Of a stretch of DNA of 64,000 nt, positions 1 through 8,945 are shown piece by piece (within the stretch, counting starts at the first letter, position 1; each line of letters begins with the position of its first letter). A program made the translations under genes and the position numbers. The notes beneath the pieces were generated by a model. That model searched no databases. It was not told the origin of the DNA and worked only from the letters and a program-made list of their open reading frames with translations. The stretch lies in the NCBI GenBank assembly GCA_963809385.1, contig CAWEJL010000014.1:39139-103138 (forward strand). The letters are read 5' to 3'. Origin of the DNA: JAKAIY01 sp963809385. GTDB lineage: Bacteria; Chloroflexota; Ktedonobacteria; Ktedonobacterales; JADMIN01.

Positions 1-82
1 GCCTCGACGATGCGCGCCCGCGTGCGCGCCTTATGACCAGTGCTCCGGGGCATGCGGATCACCTCTCTTGCTGGCTAGCGCG

Positions 83-628
83 TTAGAAGGGTAGGTCAAG
101 CGTGCACTGGCCAGATGACCAGTTGGCGCGCATGGCCGGAAACGCTCGGCTGAGCAGTCGCATTGCTCTGCGGTTATCGCCCAGGACCGTGGCCGTGAAA
201 CCGGTGAGCGCGCGGCGGGTCGCCTCGGCGCGCAATCGGGCGACCACCGCGCGCCCCAGCCCGCGCGACTGCCAGGCGTCGGTGATCAGGATGCCGATCT
301 CGGCTCGTGAACCCTTCTCCGCGCGATCGAAGCGCGCGACGCCAACGATTGCGCCCGCTACCTCCGCAACCAGCGCGTACTCGGCATCTCCCCTAGCGGC
401 GCCTAACTGGGCCACACGCTCGGCCCATATCTCATTTTGCGGCACGCCCGCGCAGAAATACAGGTAGCGGGTTTTATCGCTCAGTGTGTAAAACATCTCG
501 CGTAGGCGTGGCGCGTCAGCGCGCGCGTCGCGCAGCGTCACCATCGCCCCATCGGCAAGTCGCACGTTTGTTCTCGACCAACTTTGCCACAGCAGGTTGA
601 GCGGCATCGTGAGCGTTCGTATCGTCAT
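83..628 (-). CDS. GNAT family N-acetyltransferase
   Basis: Encodes a 181-residue acetyltransferase of the GNAT superfamily, which transfers the acetyl group of acetyl-CoA to an amine. The acetyl-CoA loop QSRGLGR is at residues 120-126, after a beta-strand EIGILI and before a helix of Arg and Ala residues. The N-terminal part (TLRDARADAP, then LSDKTRYLYF) resembles the GNAT half of Pat-type protein lysine acetyltransferases, so a protein substrate is possible but not shown. I chose the ATG at 628 because GGAGGAG lies four bases upstream; a start at 667 would put the N terminus inside the palindromic region. The gene stands alone, with its promoter region packed with two perfect AT-rich palindromes that suggest a dedicated repressor. 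The substrate is unknown. Confidence 0.85.
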   Translation of the reverse strand: MTIRTLTMPLNLLWQSWSRTNVRLADGAMVTLRDARADAPRLREMFYTLSDKTRYLYFCAGVPQNEIWAERVAQLGAARGDAEYALVAEVAGAIVGVARFDRAEKGSRAEIGILITDAWQSRGLGRAVVARLRAEATRRALTGFTATVLGDNRRAMRLLSRAFPAMRANWSSGQCTLDLPF

Positions 629-652
629 GTCTCCTCCTGTCGGCGCCGTAAA

Positions 653-693
653 TATGATATATATCATACATATGACAAAGATAATATATTATC
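653..693. promoter_or_regulatory. Two tandem perfect AT-rich palindromes upstream of the GNAT gene
   Basis: Positions 653-668 read TATGATATATATCATA, a perfect 16-bp palindrome. Positions 680-693 read GATAATATATTATC, a perfect 14-bp palindrome. Their centres are 26 bp apart and both lie 25-65 bp upstream of the GNAT start codon. This is the only strongly AT-rich patch in the first kilobase. The arrangement is typical of a double operator for a dimeric regulator (TetR, PadR or MarR-like), and it may overlap the -10 region. The regulator is not in the window. Confidence 0.55.
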
Positions 694-716
694 ATCTTGG
701 AAGTCAAGCGCAGTGA

Positions 717-1475
717 TCACCAAAAGCGGCATGTCAACCGGTGGGGAATCGCTGCCACTGAGGGCATTTTAGCAGGGACGGTTATCGCAATTCTGCAAAC
801 CAGGCAGCCGCGATCAGCGGTCAGCCAGGGATGGTTGGCGGTGGTGTGGATGACGTCGGTCTGGGCGGGTGTCGCGGTGGTGGTCGTCGCCACTCCCGCC
901 ACCTGCGCTGGGGCACTGGGGGTGGTGAGCAGGGTGGCGGCCAGCCCCGCGGCCAGGACGCCGCCCGCCACCCAGCGATGCAGCCGCGTCGGCGTCGCCG
1001 TAGTCCGCGTGGCTCTGCTCGCACTGTCCGCAGTGGCGCTGCTTGTGCCGTTTGCGTCGTTCGCACTGGTGCCCGGCGCGCCCGCCGCTGGTGAGCCGGC
1101 GAGCGTGAGCTGCGAGTCCACCAGATCGTGGTCGAGGTTGCGCCAGATGTGCTGGACGGGCTCCGCCTCACGCTTGCCGGTCGTCGGGTTGTAGGCCAGC
1201 ACGGTGTCGCCCACCGCCAGGCTGCCGATGGGCCGCGCGCCGCTGGGCGTGGCCACTGGCGTGCTCGCCGCGAAGGAGAGGCCGTCGCCACTACCTCCGC
1301 AGACGCCGCCAGCTTCGCCAGCTCCACCCTCATCCACCACGTCGGCAGCGGCCGCGCTCGCGTCGGCAGCGGCGGCGTCCGCAGTTGCCTCGACCGCAGC
1401 TGTGGTCGCCGCGGTCATCGTTTCGGGCAGCACGCCGCAGAGGGCGCCGGCCACGCCCGCGATGCGGAAGGTCAC
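717..1475 (-). pseudogene. Remnant of a polymorphic-toxin Hint domain (N-terminal half)
   Basis: The reading frame carries the start of a Hint (intein-like) autoprocessing domain: SFAASTPVATPSG at residues 67-79, the strand IGSLAVGDTVLAYNP, then VQHIWRN and the late block VIHTTANHPWLTADRG ending near residue 223. An Ala/Thr-rich insert with a hydrophobic stretch (WVAGGVLAAGLAATLL, about 168-183) sits between the two blocks, as is common in RHS-type proteins of Ktedonobacteria. After TADRG the frame runs into unrelated sequence and stops. Upstream it stays open only to a TAA near 1524, with no convincing start or ribosome-binding site. It is therefore a fragment, not a gene with its own start. 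The matching C-terminal half lies at 2991-3680. Fusion to IS-like sequence on both sides indicates rearrangement. Confidence 0.6.
732..738 (+). mobile_element. Possible IS terminus TGTCAAC
   Basis: TGTCAAC at 732-738 begins a stretch (CGGTGGGGAATC, then CTGCCACTGAGGGC) that reads like the terminal inverted repeat of an IS21-type element facing right. The inverse heptamer GTTGACA ends at 1585, so the two heptamers face each other across the Hint remnant. No transposase gene lies between them. Both the family assignment and the pairing are inferred from sequence style only. Confidence 0.3.
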
Positions 1476-1531
1476 CGCCGTAGACCCATCCCAGGATGGG
1501 GCTGCTTCCCCTGTCTCATGACATTATCTGG

Positions 1532-1585
1532 GGTGGGTCAGTTTCTCACGCCTGAAGGTGGGTCATTCTTTCACGCCTGTTGACA
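1532..1585. mobile_element. IS21-like terminal repeat end
   Basis: Two 25-bp units, 1532-1556 and 1557-1581, both begin GGTGGGTCA and contain TCACGCCTG; 20 of 25 positions match. They are followed by GTTGACA at 1579-1585. Multiple short repeats next to a TGT/ACA terminus are characteristic of IS21-family ends, where they bind the transposase. The element body (istA/istB) is absent, so this is a solitary end left by deletion. It abuts a truncated resolvase tail immediately to the right, which suggests that insertion removed the rest of that gene. Confidence 0.45.
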
Positions 1586-1589
1586 ACTG

Positions 1590-1757
1590 CGACTGGCCCC
1601 CAAGCCGGCGTAGGCGACCATGCAGTTGTATTAGGGCAAGCAGACCCCGATGGGGGAGATCTGCAAGCTGCTGAAGGCGCCGCTAGCGACGTTTTATAGA
1701 TAGGTGTTGTCGGAGGAGAGAAGACGCAACCTCTCGAAGAGCTTGGCGATGGGATGA
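1590..1757 (+). pseudogene. Serine recombinase C-terminal HTH remnant with three in-frame TAG codons
   Basis: In the frame of the ATG at 1620, the translation gives a resolvase-type helix-turn-helix tail: MQLY, stop, GKQTPMGEICKLLKAPLATF, YR, stop, VLSEE, ending at TGA 1755-1757. The pattern x-LY-x-G-x-x-M-x-EICKLL-x-x-P-x-ATFYR-x-V matches the C-terminal DNA-binding domain of Tn3-type resolvases. Three TAG codons (1611, 1635, and the one after TTTTATAGA) interrupt it. The catalytic domain is missing and is replaced on the left by the IS21-like end. This is a dead gene fragment. Confidence 0.55.
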
Positions 1758-1857
1758 GGCAAGGACTACGGTGATTTCCCAGAAGACAGGGAGAGGTCAG
1801 CCAGACCTTGAATGAAGCGCTGTGAACAGCACTGGCAGCCACCGTTGTCACGTGTCT

Positions 1858-2682
1858 TCAAGCATCGGTTGTGCCGACAAATTTCAGTTTGATCACCGCT
1901 CGATGACGAATATAGTCATCGGCATGGTCTTGCGCCAGACGGGCAGCGATCAGAACCAACGGCTTCAATTCATCTGGATACTTGGAAGGATCAAACGAAA
2001 GGTGGGCAACAATAGAACGTTGCACATCAAGATTGGCATTCTCGACAAATTCCTGCAGCAGCGCCCGAGAAATCGCTCTACGTACGTCCAATACCCCATC
2101 CCATATCTGTTGAAAATCTTGTTCGGCCTTCAATCGCTCTTGTCCGAACTCTTGAAGGGCTTGTTGCAATTCTTCCGGATTCTGCCCTTTTCGCTCTCGA
2201 TCAATCCAGTCTGGGAAAAGGAGAGGCTGTTGCGCCCAATAAAGGGCTCTTGCCGAACCTGCTTTCTCACGATTTGTCCCATATCGTACATATTCCAGCA
2301 AGGCTTCGAGAACCTTTCGGTATCCAAAAGCACGCAAACAGGGTTCAATAAAACCGCGGTTGAAGCTGGGGTTCGCCTCGTACACGGCAATCCGCAACAG
2401 CGGCGCAAAGACTTCAGGAGGCAGGTTCACCATTTTTTGCTCCCTGAGAAGGGCAGCAAGCAAATGTTTCTTGCTCGCTAAAAAGGAGTGTGGATTCTCT
2501 CTTCCTGTCCTTAGTTCTGTGGCCCGATGGAATTGCTCTGGAGTGATATACCCTTGTTCACCAAGCAAATGCAGCACACCATCCACCTCAGCAGTGATCA
2601 CCATCTCTTGTTGATCTTCAAGCTCTGGAATGGCATGGTAGAGGGCGTAAGTGTCTCTTTGTGGTTGATTCTGGTCCTTCAT
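1858..2682 (-). CDS. Alpha-helical, HEAT-like protein; candidate immunity protein
   Basis: A 274-residue soluble, almost wholly helical protein with no catalytic motif that I recognise. Repeated pairs of amphipathic helices (for example FAPLLRIAVYEANPSFN, and later ARLAQDHADDYIRHRAV at the C terminus) suggest a HEAT or ARM-like solenoid. It follows the toxin-tip fragment (2991-3680) on the same strand, about 300 bp downstream. It shares that fragment's lower GC and more relaxed codon use, unlike the surrounding high-GC genes. In polymorphic-toxin loci the gene straight after the toxin tip normally encodes its immunity protein, so that role is inferred from position. AGAGAGTGAAGGG precedes the ATG. 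It could equally be an unrelated HEAT-repeat protein. Confidence 0.55.
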   Translation of the reverse strand: MKDQNQPQRDTYALYHAIPELEDQQEMVITAEVDGVLHLLGEQGYITPEQFHRATELRTGRENPHSFLASKKHLLAALLREQKMVNLPPEVFAPLLRIAVYEANPSFNRGFIEPCLRAFGYRKVLEALLEYVRYGTNREKAGSARALYWAQQPLLFPDWIDRERKGQNPEELQQALQEFGQERLKAEQDFQQIWDGVLDVRRAISRALLQEFVENANLDVQRSIVAHLSFDPSKYPDELKPLVLIAARLAQDHADDYIRHRAVIKLKFVGTTDA

Positions 2683-2990
2683 CCCTTCACTCTCTTTGCT
2701 TTTGAGGTACTATACAACTTCAGGCACTCCAGAGATAAGAGTGCTTCTGGGCATCCAAACGCTGATACGAAATCCGTTTGAGCGGTTGTAGTAAGCGCTC
2801 TCGGCCCTGAAGGGCCGGAGCACGGACGAGGGGCCTGAAGGCCCAAGAATGCCGTCGCCTGAGCCCCCCTCTCCATGTCCATAGAGAGGGGCGGGGGGTG
2901 AGGACTTTTTCCAACCATCCAGACGAAATTCGTCTGAGAGGTTGCTGGGCAAACGCCATTGCTTCTGAAGGCTCCCATTCCTTCTCGAAT
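2683..2990. other. Intergenic region rich in palindromes
   Basis: No gene is seen. The stretch carries GGCCCTGAAGGGCC near 2803, GGGGCCTGAAGGCCC near 2830, a hairpin-plus-tail repeat at 2866-2905, and AGACGAAATTCGTCT near 2921, a 15-bp palindrome. The last is followed by GAGAGGTTG; a related block, CGAAATCCGTTTGAGCGGTTG, occurs near 2767. This separates the toxin tip from the putative immunity gene. Confidence 0.5.
2866..2905 (+). repeat. Dispersed hairpin-plus-tail repeat, copy 1
   Basis: Stem CCCCTCTC (2866-2873) pairs with GAGAGGGG (2884-2891) and is followed by the tail GGGGGGTGAGGAC. The same layout recurs at 44346-44383 and 57920-57959, all in the same orientation. This copy is the most diverged of the three. 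Confidence 0.5.
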
Positions 2991-3680
2991 TTAGAGTCCG
3001 AATACGTACCCCGGAATTCTAATCCCAGCATTACTGAACGCTTGGGCCCCAGGTAATGGAAGGTCTATATCGGGCTCATAGTGTCCGCTCCAATGACTAA
3101 ATCCTTCTGCTACAAAGCCGCCTCGTCCGTCGCTTACCAGTCTGGCTTCACCTGCATCCAGAACAGGAGCGCCTCTAGTTAATGCGGTATGGGGTATCTC
3201 TTCTCCATTAACATACTTAGGCATGAATTTCAACTCTTCATTCTCTGTGAGAGCCCATTTCAATGTTCCTTGTTGAGTCATTTGTTGAAACTCCGGCTCT
3301 CCTGGTTTCAAAGGCTTAACGCCCAGTGCGTCTGCTCTATCAAGCTCACTCTGCAACTTTTCAGGGTACCGATTCTCAAAGGTGATTCTACAATCATCAT
3401 TATGCACCACCGCGCGGCTCGCGCCCACCGCAAAGGTATGCACATCCCCTAACGTCAGGCCCCACATCACCGCCGCGCCCGGCTCCGTCCGCACCGCCTC
3501 CACCGTCGCGCCCGGCTCCGTCCGCACCGCCTCGACCGTCGCCACGCCGCCATCCAGCGTCCGCACCGCCTCGCCGACCTGGAGGTCGCCCGCCAGCACC
3601 CAGCCGCGATCGGCTGTCAGCCAGGGGTGGTTGGCGGTGGTGTGGATGACGTCCAGCAAGCGTATCGCTTGCTGTCGCAT
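2991..3680 (-). pseudogene. Truncated polymorphic toxin: Hint C-terminal half plus toxin tip
   Basis: The frame opens with a short junction and then VIHTTANHPWLTADRGW, the late Hint block. DLQVGEAVRTLDGG and the domain end VHTFAVGASRAVVHND (to residue 95) follow. Residues 96-229 form a separate C-terminal tip containing KFMPKYVNGEEIPHTAL, then APVLDAGEA and SHWSGHYEP. I do not know its activity. The H-x-x-L, G-x-x-V-x-x-AGE and SGHYxP pattern recurs in effector tips I have seen, but I cannot name the family with confidence. The tip DNA is clearly lower in GC than the Hint DNA, with the change at the VVHND boundary. The protein body and the first half of Hint are missing upstream, where the ABC-F promoter begins. 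It is probably not expressed as a functional toxin. Confidence 0.6.
3474..3539 (-). repeat. 33-bp tandem duplication inside the Hint remnant
   Basis: Two consecutive 33-bp units encode TVEAVRTEPGA twice (residues 48-69 of the truncated toxin). The two DNA copies differ by one base. It is an in-frame slippage or recombination duplication in a loop of the Hint fold. Confidence 0.7.
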
Positions 3681-3694
3681 TAGGTCAGGCGCGC

Positions 3695-3723
3695 TTGCGG
3701 CGCGCCAGCCATTCGGCTACACT
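3695..3723 (+). promoter_or_regulatory. Promoter of the ABC-F gene, implying a leaderless mRNA
   Basis: TTGCGG at 3695-3700, a 17-bp spacer, then TACACT at 3718-3723. The start codon of the ABC-F gene is at 3732, only eight bases beyond the -10, and no Shine-Dalgarno precedes it. Transcription would begin at or next to the ATG. Confidence 0.55.
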
Positions 3724-3731
3724 GTCAGCGT

Positions 3732-5688
<1,957 letters not shown>

Positions 5689-5802
5689 CCGCGGTGGTTT
5701 ACGCGGAGCGCGCCAGGAGTGGTCACAACGATTGACAAAGGCCTAGAGCTGGGCGGGGCGGCTGAAGCCCCGCGCCGGCTCGCGCGGAAAGGATGGCGCG
5801 TC

Positions 5803-6408
5803 ATGCCGTACATCATTGGCCTGACGGGCAATATCGCCAGCGGCAAGACCACGGTTGGGTTGCTGCTGCTGGAGCTGGGCGCTGATGTCTACATTGACGC
5901 CGATACCGCCGTTCACGAGCTGTATCTGCCGGGCCGGGCGCTGCCGTCCGAGCTGGCGCAGGTGTTTGGCCCGGAGATCCTCGACAGCGACGGCGGTGTG
6001 AACCGTCGCGCGCTGGGCGCGATTGTCTTCGGGAACCCGGAGCGCCTGCGCCAGCTCGAAGATATCGTTCACCCCGCCGTGCGTGAGGAGCTGCTTCGCC
6101 GCATGCGCGCGCTGGGGCCGGACGACATCGGCGTACTCGACGCGGTCAAGCTCATCGAGTCCGGCTACGCCCCTTTCTGCCATGGCGTGTGGATCGTCAC
6201 CTGCCCCACCGAGATTCAACTCCAGCGCCTTATCCAGACACGCGACCTCACCGAAGAGGAAGCCCGCGCCCGTCTCGCCGCTCAGCCTCCCATAGACGCG
6301 AAGCTGCCGCTGGCGACCGCCGTCATCCATAATGACGGCTCGCTCGACGACTTGCGCCGTCAGGTGACTGAGGCCTGGGTCAAGTTCAAAGCGAGCCTCC
6401 CGGAGTAG
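5803..6408 (+). CDS. coaE: Dephospho-CoA kinase
   Basis: Phosphorylates the 3'-hydroxyl of dephospho-CoA with ATP, the last step of coenzyme A synthesis, in the cytoplasm. The 201-residue product starts MPYIIGLTGNIASGKTT, with the P-loop at residues 9-16. It has the family's DADTAVHEL and VHPAVREEL blocks. The central loop differs from the usual FE-x-x-LDxVVVVxAP wording (here GVWIVTCPTEIQLQRLI), but the order of blocks fits CoaE. The ATG at 5803 is preceded by GGAAAGGA; an earlier in-frame start at 5719 would add 28 low-complexity residues, so I rejected it. It lies 114 bp downstream of the ABC-F gene and 44 bp upstream of pyk, probably in one transcript. Confidence 0.9.
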   Translation: MPYIIGLTGNIASGKTTVGLLLLELGADVYIDADTAVHELYLPGRALPSELAQVFGPEILDSDGGVNRRALGAIVFGNPERLRQLEDIVHPAVREELLRRMRALGPDDIGVLDAVKLIESGYAPFCHGVWIVTCPTEIQLQRLIQTRDLTEEEARARLAAQPPIDAKLPLATAVIHNDGSLDDLRRQVTEAWVKFKASLPE

Positions 6409-6452
6409 GCGCCCTTCGCCTGAGCCATCCGCCAATACCTGAGGACTCATAC

Positions 6453-7997
6453 ATGATTGCAGCGGATCAGGATATGTCCGGCGCCACTCCACCTAAAGGA
6501 GAGGCTGCCGTGACGCTCCGTCGCACGCGCATTGTCTGCACACTCGGCCCCGCATCCTGGAGCGATGAGCGAATCGAAGCGCTCGCTCGCGCCGGGATGG
6601 ACGTGGCCCGCATCAATTTCTCGCACGGCACGCAAGAAGAGCATGCCGAGACTATCGCCCGCGTCCGCCAGGTGGAGGAGCGCCTTGGGCGCCCGATCGC
6701 CATCTTGCAGGACCTGCAAGGACCGAAAATCCGCACCGGCGCGCTAGCCGGTCACACCCCCGTCACCCTGCGTGACGGCCAGGCCTTTACCATCACCGCG
6801 CGCGACATCACAGGCGACGCGGACGCAGTCAGCACGACCTACAGCGCGCTGCCCGGCGACGTGAAGCCAGGCGACCGCATTCTGCTCTCCGATGGCGCCA
6901 TCGAGCTGATCGTGCGCGAGGTCAGCGGCCTAGATGTCACCACTGAAGTGATTCACGGCGGCGCGCTCTCCGAACACCAGGGCATCAACCTGCCCGGCGT
7001 CGCGGTCAGCGCCCCTGCGCTCACCGAGAAAGACCGCGCCGATCTGGCCTTTGGCGTCCGGCACTGGGTAGACTACATCGCCCTGAGCTTTGTCCGCCGC
7101 TCTGAGGATATGCGCATAGCTAAGGCGCTGATCGCCGAGGAGATCGCCGCGCGGCCCACCGCCGAGCGCCCGCGCGCGCCCTCCGGCTTGCATCCCTCCG
7201 CCTACGCCGCCGAGGCGACGATTCCCCTGATCGCCAAGCTCGAAAAGCCCGAAGCGATCGCCAATCTCGACTCGATCCTGATGGCGGCGGACGGAGTGAT
7301 GGTGGCGCGCGGCGATCTCGGCGTCGAGCTGCCGCTGGAGCAGGTGCCGCTCCTACAGAAGAAGATCATCGCCCGCGCCAACGCGATGGGATTGCCGGTC
7401 ATCACCGCGACGCAGATGCTTGAATCTATGGTGAGTCACCCCCGCCCGACGCGCGCCGAGGCCAGCGATGTCGCCAACGCCATCCTCGACGGCTCCGACG
7501 CGGTGATGCTCAGCGCGGAGACCGCGACCGGCGCGTACCCCGTCGAGACGGTCGAAGTCATGGCGCGCATCGCGCTCCAGGCGGAGGGGGCTTGCGTCCA
7601 CTTCCGCCCCACCGAGCGGCGCGGTGATCCGGCCCAGGCGGTGGCCAGCGCGGGCTACACCCTGGCGCGCGAGGCGGGCGCCAAGCTGATCGCTGTCTTC
7701 ACCCGTACGGGCGCCTCGGCACAGCTGATGTCCAAAGAGCGCCCCTCAATGCCCATCATAGCCTTCACGCCGTTCCAGTCGGTCTATCGCCGGCTGGCGC
7801 TCTGGTGGGGCGTCACGCCACGCTTCAGTGAGCTGAAAGGCTCGACCGAGGCGCTGCTGGCCTTCGCCGACGCCGACCTCCAGCGCAGTGGCATGGCCAA
7901 GCCCGGCGATGAGGTGGTCATCATCGGCGGCATGCCGCTCGCCGGGCGCGCGCGCACGAACTTCGTCCGCCTACACCGCATCGGCGATCTGGACTGA
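6453..7997 (+). CDS. pyk: Pyruvate kinase
   Basis: Converts phosphoenolpyruvate and ADP to pyruvate and ATP at the end of glycolysis. Visible family blocks are RIVCTLGPAS (residues 26-35), MDVARINFSHG (49-59), LQDLQGPKIRTG, the substrate-site helix VMVARGDLGVELP, and ATQMLESM. The C-terminal domain has LIAVFTRTGASAQLMSKERP and ends FVRLHRIGDLD. Residues about 231-256 form an Ala/Pro-rich insert between the barrel segment ending ALIAEE and the Lys strand IPLIAKLEKPEAI, which most pyruvate kinases lack. Total length is 514 residues. GAGGA eight bases before the ATG supports the start. It sits close behind coaE. Confidence 0.95.
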   Translation: MIAADQDMSGATPPKGEAAVTLRRTRIVCTLGPASWSDERIEALARAGMDVARINFSHGTQEEHAETIARVRQVEERLGRPIAILQDLQGPKIRTGALAGHTPVTLRDGQAFTITARDITGDADAVSTTYSALPGDVKPGDRILLSDGAIELIVREVSGLDVTTEVIHGGALSEHQGINLPGVAVSAPALTEKDRADLAFGVRHWVDYIALSFVRRSEDMRIAKALIAEEIAARPTAERPRAPSGLHPSAYAAEATIPLIAKLEKPEAIANLDSILMAADGVMVARGDLGVELPLEQVPLLQKKIIARANAMGLPVITATQMLESMVSHPRPTRAEASDVANAILDGSDAVMLSAETATGAYPVETVEVMARIALQAEGACVHFRPTERRGDPAQAVASAGYTLAREAGAKLIAVFTRTGASAQLMSKERPSMPIIAFTPFQSVYRRLALWWGVTPRFSELKGSTEALLAFADADLQRSGMAKPGDEVVIIGGMPLAGRARTNFVRLHRIGDLD

Positions 7998-8043
7998 TCA
8001 TGCGAAAACTGTGAGCCGGGCTATATCCCTGACGTGCTGGCAG

Positions 8044-8052
8044 TGGTACACT
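8044..8052 (+). promoter_or_regulatory. Extended -10 element upstream of the DUF4126 gene
   Basis: TGGTACACT at 8044-8052 is a TGn-extended -10 box, about 95 bp upstream of the ATG at 8147. No good -35 is visible at 16-18 bp. The same TGn style is seen at 15133, 21271 and 23969. Confidence 0.35.
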
Positions 8053-8146
8053 AGCGCCAGGTTTTGGGCCGGCGCGCAGCTCATGCTCTCGCCACATCGC
8101 AGTGGCGAAACGCGGGGAAACGGCGGCCTGTGGGGAGGGTGTCTCG

Positions 8147-8917
8147 ATGCCATTTGACTCAGCGACCTTGCAACCCCTGACAAGTCAGGCGATCTTGGCG
8201 CTCGTCGCGGCGCTGGGCCTTAGTTCCACCGCTGGCCTGCGAGCGGTTGCGACCCTGTTCTCGATTGGCGTAGTCAGCGATATCTACTTCACAAATGGCG
8301 TCCCATCGTTTCATTTCGCGGGAGGGACGCCTACTGGCAGCTCACTACTGGCGCTCACGGGCACGTTCAATGTGCTGGGGGACTGGCGGGTGCTCACCCT
8401 GCTGGGTGTGCTTACAGTCGTCGAGTTCGCGGTTGACAAATTCCCGGTTCTCGACCACGTCAACGATATTATCCATACTGTCGTGCGCCCGGTGGTCGGC
8501 GCGGTGATCGTCGCTGGTACCGCCAACTCGCTGAGCGATGTCAACGTCTGGGTCGCGGCCGCTGTCGGCGCGGGGCTGGCCTTCGGCGTCCACGCCACCA
8601 AAGCCACCACGCGCGTCGCCAGCAGCGCAACGACCGCGGGTGTTGGCAACCCGCTGATCTCGATCGGCGAAGACCTGCTCACGCTCGCCTCGATTGTGCT
8701 CGTGGTCATCGCCAAAGCCATCGCGATCACCCTCGGGCCGATCATCGGCCTGATCGTGCTGGTCGTCGCGATCATCATCGCCTTCATCGTCGTGCTGCTG
8801 GCCTTCCGCATCAGCACAGCGATCTACCGCTTCTTCCGCGGCGCCGCCCCGGCGGCGCAGACCAGCGCTGGCGCGGTAGCCTTCGGTGGCGAGGCGCCAC
8901 GCGGCTTGAACGACTAG
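8147..8917 (+). CDS. DUF4126-family integral membrane protein
   Basis: A 256-residue membrane protein with small-residue-rich hydrophobic helices at about residues 12-35, 78-95, 105-122, 126-145 and a very long one near 190-225 (LIVLVVAIIIAFIVVLLAF). The early block LSSTAGLRAVATLF and the DKFPVLDHVNDIIHT stretch are typical of DUF4126. The function of the family is not established. GGGAGG eight bases before the ATG at 8147 decides the start; an upstream GTG at 8102 has no ribosome-binding site. It is 28 bp upstream of the next gene on the same strand, so the two are probably co-transcribed. Confidence 0.75.
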   Translation: MPFDSATLQPLTSQAILALVAALGLSSTAGLRAVATLFSIGVVSDIYFTNGVPSFHFAGGTPTGSSLLALTGTFNVLGDWRVLTLLGVLTVVEFAVDKFPVLDHVNDIIHTVVRPVVGAVIVAGTANSLSDVNVWVAAAVGAGLAFGVHATKATTRVASSATTAGVGNPLISIGEDLLTLASIVLVVIAKAIAITLGPIIGLIVLVVAIIIAFIVVLLAFRISTAIYRFFRGAAPAAQTSAGAVAFGGEAPRGLND

Positions 8918-8945
8918 CTTCCGGAATAAGGAGACTGCGGCGCGC

